A stretch of DNA of 64,000 nt from an uncultured Prevotella sp. (GCF_946407605.1 NZ_CAMJOS010000015.1:1-64000), one strand, 5' to 3'; positions 26,441 to 36,523 are shown, counted from the stretch's first letter. Notes: generated from the sequence alone by a model not told the origin. Numbers and translations are program-made.

Positions 26441-27811
26441 ATGGAACTACCGTTTACCAATTTCAAACTCACAGGATTCAGCGGATGTCTGCTGTCGATA
26501 CCTGCTTTGCTGTTTGTAGGCATTGCAGGCGTTATTGGTCAGCAGTTCTACGATGAGATATCGCCCTATATCATTATTGTCGCCACGCTGGCGGTTCTCG
26601 GCGTTATCATCTCTTACGGCAAAAGCGCCAACAAGACCCATGCTGACGATATAAAAAACTATAAGGACTTGCAGGAAGAGCTGAAGCATATCACGGTGAA
26701 ATACAATGCCAACATTTCCGAACTGGAAACCAGCTATAAGAACGAGATCAAAGGACTGTCAAATATTTCAAAACTCACTCAGAAGTCCACTATCCGCTCT
26801 AACTATAGCTCGAAATACACGGCTACCCGCAAAGCCTACGAAAAGGAGCGCGACCAGTACCAGATGGTTTGGAAGGCCACACATGGCGGCATCAAACTGA
26901 AGAACATCTGGCAGATGCTCTTCTTCATTGGTTTCGTACTCATTCTCGGAGCATGCAGCTTCTCTATGGGCGTCACAATGGAACCCGAAGAGCCTGCTAC
27001 TGAGATTACTGCCCTGATGCAGTCTCGCACTTGGAGTGCCGACAACATTCCCATGCCCCACATGACTGACGGCTCGCTGTATGTGTCTAATCCCGACAGC
27101 ATCCTCTCGCAGAACGTTGTCGACAGCATCAACGTCGTGCTGCGTCAGATGGATGAGCAGTTCGACATCGAGTCGGCCATGATTATCGTTGGACATATTG
27201 AGAACGACGACCCCATCGCTATGGTGCGTGGCGTCTATCAGAAATATGGTGTAGGCAAGAACAATCGCGGTCTGGTAATCGTAGTGGGTTATCTGGATCA
27301 CAGCTACTTCATTGCTCCAGGACGAGCTCTCGAGGGTGACCTCACTGACTTGGAGAGCGACCAGCTGGCACGTACCTATCTTATTCCCAGCATGAAAGCC
27401 GAGCTGCCCGACAGCGGTATGCTCTATTTGGCTCGCGGCACCTATGCCCTGTTTGCAGAGAAGGATATGCCTGTCATGTCATCACTAACAAATACCTATA
27501 ATGGTCAGGAAGATGAAGAGGATACAGAGAGTATGATTATCATGCTGATCTTCACAGTACTGCTGGGGGGATGGGCATATTATGCCAACAGCATGTCGCG
27601 CAAACTGGGCTTCAACTCAACAAGCCAGACACGTCTGCGTGCTAACCCCTTCATCGACTACACTACGGCGGCAATAGCAGCCGGCAGCGTCCTCGGCAGT
27701 TCACGTTCATCGTCACATTCGTCTGGCGGCTGGGGCGGTGGCAGTTCTCACATCGGAGGCGGCTACGGTGGCGGCAGCTGGGGTGGCGGCGGTGCCGGAG
27801 GACGATGGTAA
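26441..27811 (+). CDS. TPM domain (YgcG-type) membrane protein with Gly-rich tail
   Basis: A 456-residue protein. Two hydrophobic segments near the N-terminus (about 12-60) are followed by a coiled-coil stretch (70-140), another membrane segment (about 158-180), a TPM domain (about 215-345; YGVGKNNRGLVIVVGYLDHSYFIAPGRALEG), a further membrane segment (about 360-380) and a Gly/Ser-rich tail. TPM domains are found in membrane proteins, some linked to photosystem repair, and often sit beside LemA, as here. The large N-terminal extension before the TPM domain is unusual. Confidence 0.8.
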   Translation: MELPFTNFKLTGFSGCLLSIPALLFVGIAGVIGQQFYDEISPYIIIVATLAVLGVIISYGKSANKTHADDIKNYKDLQEELKHITVKYNANISELETSYKNEIKGLSNISKLTQKSTIRSNYSSKYTATRKAYEKERDQYQMVWKATHGGIKLKNIWQMLFFIGFVLILGACSFSMGVTMEPEEPATEITALMQSRTWSADNIPMPHMTDGSLYVSNPDSILSQNVVDSINVVLRQMDEQFDIESAMIIVGHIENDDPIAMVRGVYQKYGVGKNNRGLVIVVGYLDHSYFIAPGRALEGDLTDLESDQLARTYLIPSMKAELPDSGMLYLARGTYALFAEKDMPVMSSLTNTYNGQEDEEDTESMIIMLIFTVLLGGWAYYANSMSRKLGFNSTSQTRLRANPFIDYTTAAIAAGSVLGSSRSSSHSSGGWGGGSSHIGGGYGGGSWGGGGAGGRW

Positions 27812-27840
27812 CATTAGACATTAAAGAATAAAGAATAAAA
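27809..27840 (+). repeat. Short heptamer array after the TPM gene
   Basis: From the stop codon the sequence runs ACATTAG, ACATTAA, AGAATAA, AGAATAA, then AAC. The sense strand is purine-rich, as at the other heptamer arrays in this window. Confidence 0.5.
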
Positions 27841-27866
27841 CAACAAACCTCAAAAAAATTACAATC

Positions 27867-28475
27867 ATGAGCAACAATGCAAGCAAGAGTGGTTTCTCAA
27901 AGAACACCCTCATTATCGGAGCAGTATTGGCAGTCATCGTTATCTGGGCTATCAGCGCCTACAACGAAATGGTGAAGGTAGAAGAACAGGCTACCACAGA
28001 GTGGGCCAAGGTGCAGTCGGCCTATCAGCGTCGCGCTGACCTCATCCCCAACTTGGTGAATGTGGTGAAGGGCTATGCCTCTCACGAGAAAGAGACGTTG
28101 GAGGGTGTAGTCAATGCACGTGCCAAGGCAACAAGCATCACCGTTGATGCCGACGACCTAACTCCCGAGAAGCTGGAGCAGTTCCAGCAGGCTCAGAGTG
28201 AACTCTCTCAGGCACTTGGTAAGCTGCTGGCTGTACAGGAGAACTATCCCGACCTGAAGGCTAACGAGAACTTTATGGACCTGCAGAAGCAGCTAGAAGG
28301 AACGGAGAACCGCATCAACGAAGCCCGTAACAGCTTCAATACCGCCGTTCAGGAGTATAACCTGAAAATCCGTAAGTTCCCCAACACCCTCCTCGCTGGT
28401 ATCTTTGGTTTCGACAAGATGGCAAAATTCGAGGCTGATGCCGCAGCTCAAAAAGCTCCTGAAGTACAGTTCTAA
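27867..28475 (+). CDS. lemA: LemA family protein
   Basis: A 202-residue protein with one N-terminal membrane segment (about 13-32) and the LemA core: YNEMVKVEEQATTEWAKVQ, AYQRRADLIPNLVNVVKGYA, and a C-terminal helical bundle ending in FPNTLLAGIFGF. LemA proteins are membrane-anchored helical proteins of unsettled role and commonly pair with TPM proteins, as here. Confidence 0.92.
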   Translation: MSNNASKSGFSKNTLIIGAVLAVIVIWAISAYNEMVKVEEQATTEWAKVQSAYQRRADLIPNLVNVVKGYASHEKETLEGVVNARAKATSITVDADDLTPEKLEQFQQAQSELSQALGKLLAVQENYPDLKANENFMDLQKQLEGTENRINEARNSFNTAVQEYNLKIRKFPNTLLAGIFGFDKMAKFEADAAAQKAPEVQF

Positions 28476-28481
28476 TAATAT

Positions 28482-29648
28482 ATGAGTGACAATCGTTATA
28501 TGATGCGTGGCGTTTCGGCCGCAAAAGAAGACGTCCACGCAGCTATCAAGAACATAGACAAGGGTATCTTCCCACAGGCATTCTGTAAGATTATCCCCGA
28601 CATCCTTGGCGGCGATCCTGAGTATTGCAACATCATGCATGCTGACGGCGCCGGCACCAAGTCGAGTCTCGCCTACATGTATTGGAAAGAGACTGGCGAC
28701 CTGAGTGTGTGGAAGGGTATTGCCCAGGATGCCATCGTGATGAATACCGACGACCTGCTGTGCGTGGGTGCTGTGGACAACATCCTCGTGAGCAGCACCA
28801 TCGGCCGTAATAAGATGCTAGTACCAGGCGAAGTAATCTCTGCCATTATCAACGGTACCGACGAGCTGCTGGCCGAACTGCGTGAGATGGGTATCGGCAT
28901 CTACCCGACTGGTGGTGAGACAGCCGACGTGGGCGACCTCGTTCGCACCATCATCGTCGACTCAACGGTTACGTGCCGCATGAAGCGTAGCGACGTCATC
29001 AACAATGCCAATATCCGTCCGGGCGACGTGATTGTTGGTCTCTCGTCAACAGGTCAGGCCACCTACGAGAAGCGTTACAACGGCGGTATGGGTTCTAACG
29101 GACTCACCTCAGCCCGCCACGATGTCTTCGCCAAGTATCTGGCAGAGAAATATCCTGAGAGTTTCGACCATGCTGTGCCCAACGATTTGGTATATAGCGG
29201 CAAATATAAACTGACCGACGCTGTCGAGGGGTCTCCCGTCGATGCTGGCCAGTTGGTTTTATCACCAACTCGCACCTACGCCCCCGTCATTAAGAAGTTG
29301 CTCGACGAGCTGCGTCCCGAGATTCACGGTATGGTGCATTGCACGGGCGGCGCCCAGACCAAGGTATTGCATTTTGTAAACGACAACTGCCGCGTCGTCA
29401 AGGACAACATGTTCCCTGTTCCCCCACTCTTCCACGCCATCCACGATTGTTCTGGCACCGACTGGAAGGAGATGTATCAGGTGTTCAACATGGGCCACCG
29501 CATGGAAATCTATGTACGTCCAGAAGTGGCCGAGCAGGTTATCGCCATCAGCAAGTCGTTTAACATCGATGCCCAGGTGGTGGGCCACATCGAGGAAGGA
29601 AAGAAGAGCCTGACTATCGAAAGCGAGTTTGGTACATTTAACTATTAA
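28482..29648 (+). CDS. purM: Phosphoribosylformylglycinamidine cyclo-ligase
   Basis: A 388-residue AIR synthase, the long form found in Bacteroidota, forming aminoimidazole ribonucleotide with ATP. Recognisable are HADGAGTKSSLAY, NTDDLLCVGAVDN, YPTGGETADVGDLV and GLSSTGQATYE. It begins 6 nt after lemA, giving this run a second purine gene besides purC. Confidence 0.9.
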   Translation: MSDNRYMMRGVSAAKEDVHAAIKNIDKGIFPQAFCKIIPDILGGDPEYCNIMHADGAGTKSSLAYMYWKETGDLSVWKGIAQDAIVMNTDDLLCVGAVDNILVSSTIGRNKMLVPGEVISAIINGTDELLAELREMGIGIYPTGGETADVGDLVRTIIVDSTVTCRMKRSDVINNANIRPGDVIVGLSSTGQATYEKRYNGGMGSNGLTSARHDVFAKYLAEKYPESFDHAVPNDLVYSGKYKLTDAVEGSPVDAGQLVLSPTRTYAPVIKKLLDELRPEIHGMVHCTGGAQTKVLHFVNDNCRVVKDNMFPVPPLFHAIHDCSGTDWKEMYQVFNMGHRMEIYVRPEVAEQVIAISKSFNIDAQVVGHIEEGKKSLTIESEFGTFNY

Positions 29649-29669
29649 TTAAATAGGAAGTAGTGGGAA

Positions 29670-30431
29670 ATGACAGACAAAGTACAGATTATAGCAGGTC
29701 CCTGCGTTATCGAGTCAGCAGAGCTGTTGGATACGGTTGCCGCCACGTTGGTTGACATCAACCAGCGTCTGGGAACTGATATCATATTCAAGGCCTCGTT
29801 CGACAAGGCCAATCGCACTTCTATTCACTCGTTCAGAGGTCCCGGCTTAGAAAAGGGACTTCAGATGCTGAGTGATGTGAAGAGTAAATACGGACTGCGG
29901 CTGTTGACCGATATCCACGAAGCCTGGCAGGCAGAGCCTACCGGACAAGTGGTTGACGTCATTCAGATTCCCGCCTTCCTCTGCAGGCAGACTGACCTGC
30001 TAGTGGCAGCCGCCAAGACGGGCAAGACTGTCAACATCAAGAAGGCACAGTTCCTAGCTGGGCGTGACATGCGCTATCCAGTAGAGAAAGCCCGAGAGGC
30101 TGGTGCCAAGGATATCTGGCTCACCGAGCGCGGCAACATGATGGGCTACGGCAATCTGGTGGTCGACTTCCGCAACATCAGCGATATGCTCGACATCGTG
30201 CCTACAGTGGTGATGGACTGCACCCATTCTGTACAGCGTCCCGATGCCCAGGGTGGTAAAACTGGCGGCGACCGCCGTTTTGTTCCTTCAATGGCATTGG
30301 CAGCAAAGGCCTTCGGCGCCACAGGTTATTTCTTTGAGGTGCACCCCACCCCAGACCAAGGACTGAGTGACGCCGCCAATATGCTGGAATTGGACAAATT
30401 AGAGAACCTTGTTAAGCAACTCATCGCATGA
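29670..30431 (+). CDS. kdsA: 3-deoxy-8-phosphooctulonate synthase
   Basis: A 253-residue enzyme condensing arabinose-5-phosphate with phosphoenolpyruvate to make Kdo-8-phosphate for lipopolysaccharide core. Motifs are IIAGPCVIES, FKASFDKANRTS, LTERGNMMGYGNLVVD and DCTHSVQRP. Its stop overlaps kdsD by ATGA, placing two successive-step enzymes in coupled translation. Confidence 0.95.
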   Translation: MTDKVQIIAGPCVIESAELLDTVAATLVDINQRLGTDIIFKASFDKANRTSIHSFRGPGLEKGLQMLSDVKSKYGLRLLTDIHEAWQAEPTGQVVDVIQIPAFLCRQTDLLVAAAKTGKTVNIKKAQFLAGRDMRYPVEKAREAGAKDIWLTERGNMMGYGNLVVDFRNISDMLDIVPTVVMDCTHSVQRPDAQGGKTGGDRRFVPSMALAAKAFGATGYFFEVHPTPDQGLSDAANMLELDKLENLVKQLIA

Positions 30432-31375
30432 CTACAAGAGAATACGGCATACAAGCCATCAAGGACGAGGCAGAGGCTCTGCTGGACTTGATTCCGAAAA
30501 TGGACAAGAACTTTGACACAGCCGTCAACCTGATTCTTCAATGTAAGGGAAAGGTTGTTGTCACCGGCGTTGGCAAAAGCGGACATATCGGTGCCAAGAT
30601 TGCCGCCACCTTCTCGTCGACAGGCACCCCATCGTTCTTCATCAACCCCCTTGACGTCTATCATGGCGACTTAGGCGTGATGACCCACGACGATGTGGTG
30701 ATAGCCATCTCTAACTCCGGTCAAACCGACGAGTTGCTGCGCTTCATCCCGATGGTGCTCCACATGGAGATACCTATTATCGGCATGAGCGGCAATCCCC
30801 GATCGCTGCTGGCAAAATACTCCACTTGCCACCTGAATGTTGGTGTCAAGAAAGAAGCCTGTCCGCTGAACCTAGCTCCCACCAGTAGCACTACAGCTGC
30901 TTTGGCTATGGGTGATGCTTTGGCCATAGCACTTATGCAGGAACGCGACTTCCGTCCTCAGGACTTTGCCCATTTTCATCCTGGCGGTGAGTTGGGCAAG
31001 CGCCTGCTTACAACAGCCCAGGATGTGATGCGTTCTAACGACCTGCCCGTCTTCCCGCCCGAAACCCGTCTCGGCACAGCTATCATGCTGGTCAGCGAAG
31101 GCAAACTTGGTTTAGGTGTAGCCGAAGTGGACGGCAAGATCAACGGCCTCATCACCGATGGTGACATCCGTCGTGCTATAGAGCGCTGGCAGGCCGATTT
31201 CTTCAATCACACGGTCAGCGACATCATGACACGTACGCCGAAAACCGTCAAGCCAGAAACAAAGATTACAGAGATACAGAACATCATGCAGCAATACAAG
31301 ATTCACTCTGTGTTGGTAGTCAGCAATGACAACAAGCTTTTGGGTGTTGTAGACCACTACTCATGCATGATCTGA
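30428..31375 (+). CDS. kdsD: Arabinose-5-phosphate isomerase
   Basis: A 315-residue enzyme converting ribulose-5-phosphate to arabinose-5-phosphate, the Kdo precursor. An N-terminal SIS domain (VVTGVGKSGHIGAKIA, SNSGQTDELL, PTSSTTAALAMGDALA) is followed by two CBS domains (about 195-315). ATGA overlap with kdsA. Confidence 0.93.
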   Translation: MTTREYGIQAIKDEAEALLDLIPKMDKNFDTAVNLILQCKGKVVVTGVGKSGHIGAKIAATFSSTGTPSFFINPLDVYHGDLGVMTHDDVVIAISNSGQTDELLRFIPMVLHMEIPIIGMSGNPRSLLAKYSTCHLNVGVKKEACPLNLAPTSSTTAALAMGDALAIALMQERDFRPQDFAHFHPGGELGKRLLTTAQDVMRSNDLPVFPPETRLGTAIMLVSEGKLGLGVAEVDGKINGLITDGDIRRAIERWQADFFNHTVSDIMTRTPKTVKPETKITEIQNIMQQYKIHSVLVVSNDNKLLGVVDHYSCMI

Positions 31376-31416
31376 GAAACGAGAACCGAATAATGAGAGT
31401 AATGAGGAATAAGACG

Positions 31417-34400
31417 ATGAAGACGTTTAAGACGATACTGCTTGCGCTGATGTTGCTGCTGCCCCTGACGGCATCGGCCGAACACCTGTTCAAGATTCTT
31501 GATGCCCGCCGAGGACTCACATCTAGTCAGGTCAACTGCATCATGAAGGACTCAAGAGGATTCATGTGGTTCGGCACACCGGCAGGACTATACCGCTACG
31601 ACGGCTATATCTTCAAGCATTTCCAAAGTGACTCACAAGATGGCTCTTCACTTCCCGACAGCTATATCGAAAGTATTCAGGAGGTGAATGGAGACCTTTG
31701 GATAAAGACGAATTCAGGTTACTGTATCTACCATCCGCAAACTGAGACCTTTGAGCGCGACATGCGACTGGTGTTCTCAAAAATTGGTATGAAGGATGTA
31801 CCCGACATTATCTATATTGACAAGCACAAGAACCTGTGGGGATTCATTCCAGGCAGAGGCGCCATTTGTTATAACACGCAGCAGCAACTGCACTTCGAGT
31901 TTGGCTACAACAGCGATGCCAACGCCATTCCTCAGGGCAATATCTGTTCTATCGGCGAATGTAAGGATGGAACGTTGCTGGTCTATGAAGACGGCCGCAT
32001 CATCTGCTGCGATGTCATTCCTCAGCAGCATATTGTATGGAGGAATCTGGACATCGCCCAGCAGAAACTCAGACACACCAAGACACTTCGCATCTTTGCC
32101 GACCAGATGGACAACCTTTGGCTTTATGGTCAGGGTACACTGTTCCTTTACAACAAGAAGGCACATCTTTGGGATACTCATATAGGCGACAAACTTGGAC
32201 TGCAGGGCATCTCCGTTGACTATGCCGTCAACTCGATGGGAGGCGACCGCAGCGGCAACGTGTGGTTGGGAACCAGTCGTCACGGCCTGGTTAGCATGAA
32301 TGTCAACACCCACGAGATGTCGTTTGTAGAACTGAAGAGCATGACTCCCTACAGTAGGGCCAGAAACAATATCGGCGTTCAGAGCATCTATGTTGACGAC
32401 ACCGACCTGCTGTGGGTGGGAACAGCTAAGTCGGGTATCGCCTATTCCGGACAGAACATCTACAAATTCGAATCTGACATTCTGGGAGACATCACGGCTC
32501 TGGCACAAGACAGCACAGGAACCATCTGGTACGGAACCAGCGACAACGGCATCATCGGTTTTGAAGGCAAACTGGCCAGCCTGAAAGTGTCGGCCATTGC
32601 CTGCACAAAAGACGGCAGCATTTGGGTTGGTTCAACGCAAAACGGTCTGACTCGCATCAAAGACGGACAGTCGAAGGTCTATTCCGCTGCTATGGACAGC
32701 ACCCGCCGCGTGATGATTGACGATCATATCAATGCGCTGACATCCGACAAGATGGGCAACCTCTGGGTGGCCACCGAGGGCGGTCTGCAGGTCTATAACC
32801 CCCGCACAGACCAGTTCTCAAACTATACCAAGGAGAACGGCAAGATTCGTGTCAACAACATTACGTCGCTCCATTACACCAAGAACAACAAGATGCTTAT
32901 CGGCACCTCCGAGGGCATCATCATCCTCAACATCTCGACCTCCGAGATGAAATACCTGACGGGTAATTCCACCAACCTCCGCAAGTTCTCCAACAACTAC
33001 GTCACTCAGGTCTATGAAGACTCACGAGGCCTCATCTGGGTCGGAACTCGCGAGGGCGTCAACGTCTATAACCCCGAGAACGACATGCTAGACTACCTGA
33101 ACGAGAAGAACGGACTCTGCAATAACAACATCTGCGGCATTGCCGAAGATAAGCGCACTAACATCTGGCTGACAACGAGTAATGGTGTCAGCCGCATCGT
33201 TACACAGCGAAACCACGAGGACGGCTCGTATAACTATGGTATCCACAACTACTCTCACAACGACGGATTGCAGAGTGATGAGTTCAACCCGGGCTCCATC
33301 CTGTTGAAACAAGACGGCGAGGTGCTGATGGGCGGACTTAATGGTACCAACTGGGTACGAAAGAGGTCGGCCGACGAGTCCGAAGGTCTACCACGAGTCA
33401 TGCTCACCCAACTGTTTATCGGCGAAGAGGAGATTCTTGTGGGTCACTCATATAATGGTAACGTACCTCTGCCCCAGGCTCTCAACGAGAGTAACCATAT
33501 CGGACTGAACAGCGATCAGAACACTTTCACCATCAAGTTTGCAGCAGGCAACTACAACCAGAGCGAGGGTTTGCAGTTCATGTATCAGATGGAGGGATTG
33601 GACAAGGAATGGCACGACGGCGACGCCATGAAGCATAGCGTCACCTTCACCGACCTGTCCTCAGGCTCCTACAAGCTGCATGTCAAGGCCCTCAGCGCCG
33701 AAGGTGCCGTGAGCAACCAGGAACGTATCATCGAGATAGTGGTTGGCAAGCCCTGGTTCCTGCAATGGTGGATGCTAGTTGTCTACGCCATCATCATTAT
33801 TATCTGCGTCTATCTCTGGAAACGCGGTATGGACCAGGTTCGCGGTCTCTGGAAGAGAAAGAACGCCATCATCGGCGAGCTGACCCGTCAGAAGGAGGAA
33901 ATCAAGGCTGCCAGCGACGAACTGCGCCAGCCTATGTCACGCATGACATCCATCATCATGAACCTGTCGGAGAAAGAAACCACACTCGAGGAGCGCGAAC
34001 AGCTCAACGCCCTTCACTCGCAGATGCTGCAGGTCATCACTCGCGTCAGCGATATGCAGATGGCTCTTGAGAATCCAGAAGACAAGGCCCGCAAGAACGT
34101 TCATAAGTTCTACGAGCTGAACAGCAAGGGCGAAATGAACATGCCTGAAATATTGACCGACGAGCTCACCTCCGAGATTCGTCCCTATCAGGGTCAGTTG
34201 CCCACGCAGAAGTTCCGCGTGGTGTTCATCGACAGCAATCAGGAGTTCACCCAGTTCATCTACTCGCGCCTCAGATATGTCTACGAGTTCCATCCCTACG
34301 ACAACATCCGCAAGGCAGCCACCGACATCGAGACCATGATACCCGACCTAGTTATCTGTAAGCAGGATATGCCCGACTTCACCGGTAGCGAGCTGTGCAA

Positions 34401-35154
34401 TAACATCAAGATGCACCCCACCCTCAACAAGATTAAGTTCGTGCTGATGACCGACACCAAACTGTCGGCCAAGGAGATGATGAACCAGAATATCACGATG
34501 GCTGCCGACGACTATCTGGCCAAGCCATTTAACCTGCAGGAAGCATCGATACGATTCAACAAACTGCTCGGAATCGGTCCTGTAGAGATGGACACCAACC
34601 TCATCGAGGGTGCTGAGACACGACGCCTCGAGGAGCGCAACTCTAGCATGACCACAGCCACCGAGAGCATGGATCTTGCCACGATAGACCCCACCACCGC
34701 GGCTATCGAGGAAGACGAGATGCTCAAGGCCGTCTCGCTCCAGAACATCAAAGTGCAGGCATCCAGCCTCAATCCGCAACTTTCAACCATCGAGATGCAA
34801 GAGCAGTTCAGCATGTCCGACACCATCGACCAGCAGCTGCTCACCAGCATTGAGCAGTATGTTCAGCAGAACATGAACCGAGGTACTATCAACCTCGACG
34901 ATATGGCATCGGCTATGGGTATGAGCATGAAGCCCTTCTTCCAGAAGGTGCGCGAGATTACTGGCAAAACCCCTGCCGAGGTGGTGCGCGATCTGCGCCT
35001 CAAGCACGCCTGCATCCTGCTGCAGCGCACCAATATCAACATGAGCGAGCTGGCCACCCACGTAGGCTTTGCCACCGGCGAGCACTTCATCAACATGTTC
35101 AAGGAACGCTTCGGCATCTCGCCATCGGAATACAGACTGAAATATCGCAAATGA
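31417..35154 (+). CDS. Propeller/AraC hybrid regulator with inactivated kinase and receiver (pseudo-HTCS)
   Basis: A 1245-residue protein from the ATG that directly precedes the signal peptide (MKTFKTILLALMLLLPL); ATGs at 31363 and 31393 are less likely. The periplasmic part holds two-component-regulator propeller repeats (GLTSSQVNCIMKDSRGFMWF and others) and a Y_Y_Y-type domain, then one membrane segment (about 785-805). The cytoplasmic part keeps a HisKA-like helix, but its phospho-acceptor position is Asp834 (SDELRQPM instead of SHE.R.PL). No ATP-binding domain follows. The receiver has Lys982 where the phospho-Asp should be (PDLVICKQDMP), and one acidic-pocket residue is lost (FIDSN). The AraC-type DNA-binding domain (last 105 residues) is intact. 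Signalling by phosphate seems impossible. Its stop overlaps the PLD gene by ATGA. Confidence 0.85.
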   Translation: MKTFKTILLALMLLLPLTASAEHLFKILDARRGLTSSQVNCIMKDSRGFMWFGTPAGLYRYDGYIFKHFQSDSQDGSSLPDSYIESIQEVNGDLWIKTNSGYCIYHPQTETFERDMRLVFSKIGMKDVPDIIYIDKHKNLWGFIPGRGAICYNTQQQLHFEFGYNSDANAIPQGNICSIGECKDGTLLVYEDGRIICCDVIPQQHIVWRNLDIAQQKLRHTKTLRIFADQMDNLWLYGQGTLFLYNKKAHLWDTHIGDKLGLQGISVDYAVNSMGGDRSGNVWLGTSRHGLVSMNVNTHEMSFVELKSMTPYSRARNNIGVQSIYVDDTDLLWVGTAKSGIAYSGQNIYKFESDILGDITALAQDSTGTIWYGTSDNGIIGFEGKLASLKVSAIACTKDGSIWVGSTQNGLTRIKDGQSKVYSAAMDSTRRVMIDDHINALTSDKMGNLWVATEGGLQVYNPRTDQFSNYTKENGKIRVNNITSLHYTKNNKMLIGTSEGIIILNISTSEMKYLTGNSTNLRKFSNNYVTQVYEDSRGLIWVGTREGVNVYNPENDMLDYLNEKNGLCNNNICGIAEDKRTNIWLTTSNGVSRIVTQRNHEDGSYNYGIHNYSHNDGLQSDEFNPGSILLKQDGEVLMGGLNGTNWVRKRSADESEGLPRVMLTQLFIGEEEILVGHSYNGNVPLPQALNESNHIGLNSDQNTFTIKFAAGNYNQSEGLQFMYQMEGLDKEWHDGDAMKHSVTFTDLSSGSYKLHVKALSAEGAVSNQERIIEIVVGKPWFLQWWMLVVYAIIIIICVYLWKRGMDQVRGLWKRKNAIIGELTRQKEEIKAASDELRQPMSRMTSIIMNLSEKETTLEEREQLNALHSQMLQVITRVSDMQMALENPEDKARKNVHKFYELNSKGEMNMPEILTDELTSEIRPYQGQLPTQKFRVVFIDSNQEFTQFIYSRLRYVYEFHPYDNIRKAATDIETMIPDLVICKQDMPDFTGSELCNNIKMHPTLNKIKFVLMTDTKLSAKEMMNQNITMAADDYLAKPFNLQEASIRFNKLLGIGPVEMDTNLIEGAETRRLEERNSSMTTATESMDLATIDPTTAAIEEDEMLKAVSLQNIKVQASSLNPQLSTIEMQEQFSMSDTIDQQLLTSIEQYVQQNMNRGTINLDDMASAMGMSMKPFFQKVREITGKTPAEVVRDLRLKHACILLQRTNINMSELATHVGFATGEHFINMFKERFGISPSEYRLKYRK

Positions 35155-36491
35155 ACGCATCTCTTCATACAAAGGCGTGGTGCGCACTTGTCGCCCTCGC
35201 CCTTACTGTGCCTACCTCTTCTTTAGCCCATACAGTGCCCGCTGATTCTATCAGCGGGGCAACCTCCCAAATCGCAGCTCAGCCCGTCAGGTCCGATTCG
35301 CTCATTAGAAGCCAGTTAGAGGACTATGGAATTCGCTTCACCGCCAACAATAGCTGCGCCCTGCTCATGTCCGGACAGGAAAAGTTCGACGATATGTTCC
35401 AGGCCATCCGTCAGGCCCACCACAGCGTTCATCTAGAGTATTTCAATTTCCGCAACGACTCCATCGCTATGCTCCTCTTCGATATTCTCCGCGAGAAACG
35501 CCGCGAGGGTGTCGAGATAAGAGCTATGTTCGACGGTTTCGGCAACGACTCGAACAACCAACCCCTCAAGAAGCATCATCTCCAGAAACTACGTGCCGAC
35601 AGCATCGACATCGTCGAGTTCGACCCCATCCGCTTCCCCTGGGTCAATCATATCTGGCCGCGCGATCATCGTAAGATTGTCGTCATCGACGGCAAGGTGG
35701 CCTATACAGGCGGCATGAATGTGGCCGACTATTACATCAAAGGCACAGAGCAGGTAGGCGCCTGGCGCGACATGCATTGCCGTCTCGAAGGTGGCGTTGT
35801 CGACGACCTGCAGCTCATTTTCGCCCGCATCTGGCAAAAGGCCACAGGCGAAGACCTCCTCTGTCAGCCCCAGTATTTCCGTTCGTATGATGCCGTAGAT
35901 ATGGAAGCCCTGAAGCCCGACACCACCGCTTCAGCGGGAAACAAGCTTGTTGGCATCATTAACCGCGAACCCCACACCACCAACGATGTGATGCGCTATT
36001 TCTACGTCAACGCCATCGATGATGCACAGGACTCTATCCATATCATCAACCCCTACTTCACCCTCATCCCATCGGTCAACAAAGCCATCAAGCGTGCCCT
36101 CAAACGAGGCATCAAGGTAGACATTATGCTCTCCGCCAAGAGCGACATCCCTTTGACTCCTGACTGCGCCTTCTACAACGCCCATAAGCTCATGAAGCGC
36201 GGTGCCAACGTGTGGCTCTATCAACCGGGCTTCCACCACTCTAAAATCATGATGGTCGATGGTCGTTTCTGCACCGTTGGCAGCACCAATCTCGATGCCC
36301 GCAGCATGCGTTTCGACTACGAGGAGAATGCCGTCATCATCGACAGCTGCACAACTCGCGAACTCGATGATATGTTTGAGCGCGACAAGCACGAGAGCGT
36401 CTATCTCACGCCTGAAACATGGAAGCAATTCCGCACACCCTGGCAACGTTTCCGTGGTTGGTTTGCCCATTTGCTCCGTCCCTTCCTGTAA
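35151..36491 (+). CDS. Phospholipase D family cardiolipin synthase-like protein
   Basis: A 446-residue protein with a signal peptide-like N-terminus (about 1-25) and two HKD motifs: DHRKIVVIDG (about 171) and HHSKIMMVDG (about 361), each followed by Gly-Gly/Ser-Thr-Asn segments (TGGMN, GSTNLDARS). Typical ClsA proteins have two N-terminal membrane helices; here there is a cleavable-looking leader instead, so periplasmic action is likely. It would join phosphatidylglycerol or transfer phosphatidyl groups. The ATGA overlap makes it translationally coupled to the pseudo-HTCS gene. Confidence 0.87.
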   Translation: MNASLHTKAWCALVALALTVPTSSLAHTVPADSISGATSQIAAQPVRSDSLIRSQLEDYGIRFTANNSCALLMSGQEKFDDMFQAIRQAHHSVHLEYFNFRNDSIAMLLFDILREKRREGVEIRAMFDGFGNDSNNQPLKKHHLQKLRADSIDIVEFDPIRFPWVNHIWPRDHRKIVVIDGKVAYTGGMNVADYYIKGTEQVGAWRDMHCRLEGGVVDDLQLIFARIWQKATGEDLLCQPQYFRSYDAVDMEALKPDTTASAGNKLVGIINREPHTTNDVMRYFYVNAIDDAQDSIHIINPYFTLIPSVNKAIKRALKRGIKVDIMLSAKSDIPLTPDCAFYNAHKLMKRGANVWLYQPGFHHSKIMMVDGRFCTVGSTNLDARSMRFDYEENAVIIDSCTTRELDDMFERDKHESVYLTPETWKQFRTPWQRFRGWFAHLLRPFL

Positions 36492-36523
36492 TAATCAACA
36501 AAAAGCATTCCGATAATCCGATT

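Noticed and set aside
27809..27840. A terminator between the TPM and lemA genes
   Set aside because: No hairpin is present; the spacer is only the heptamer-like stretch.
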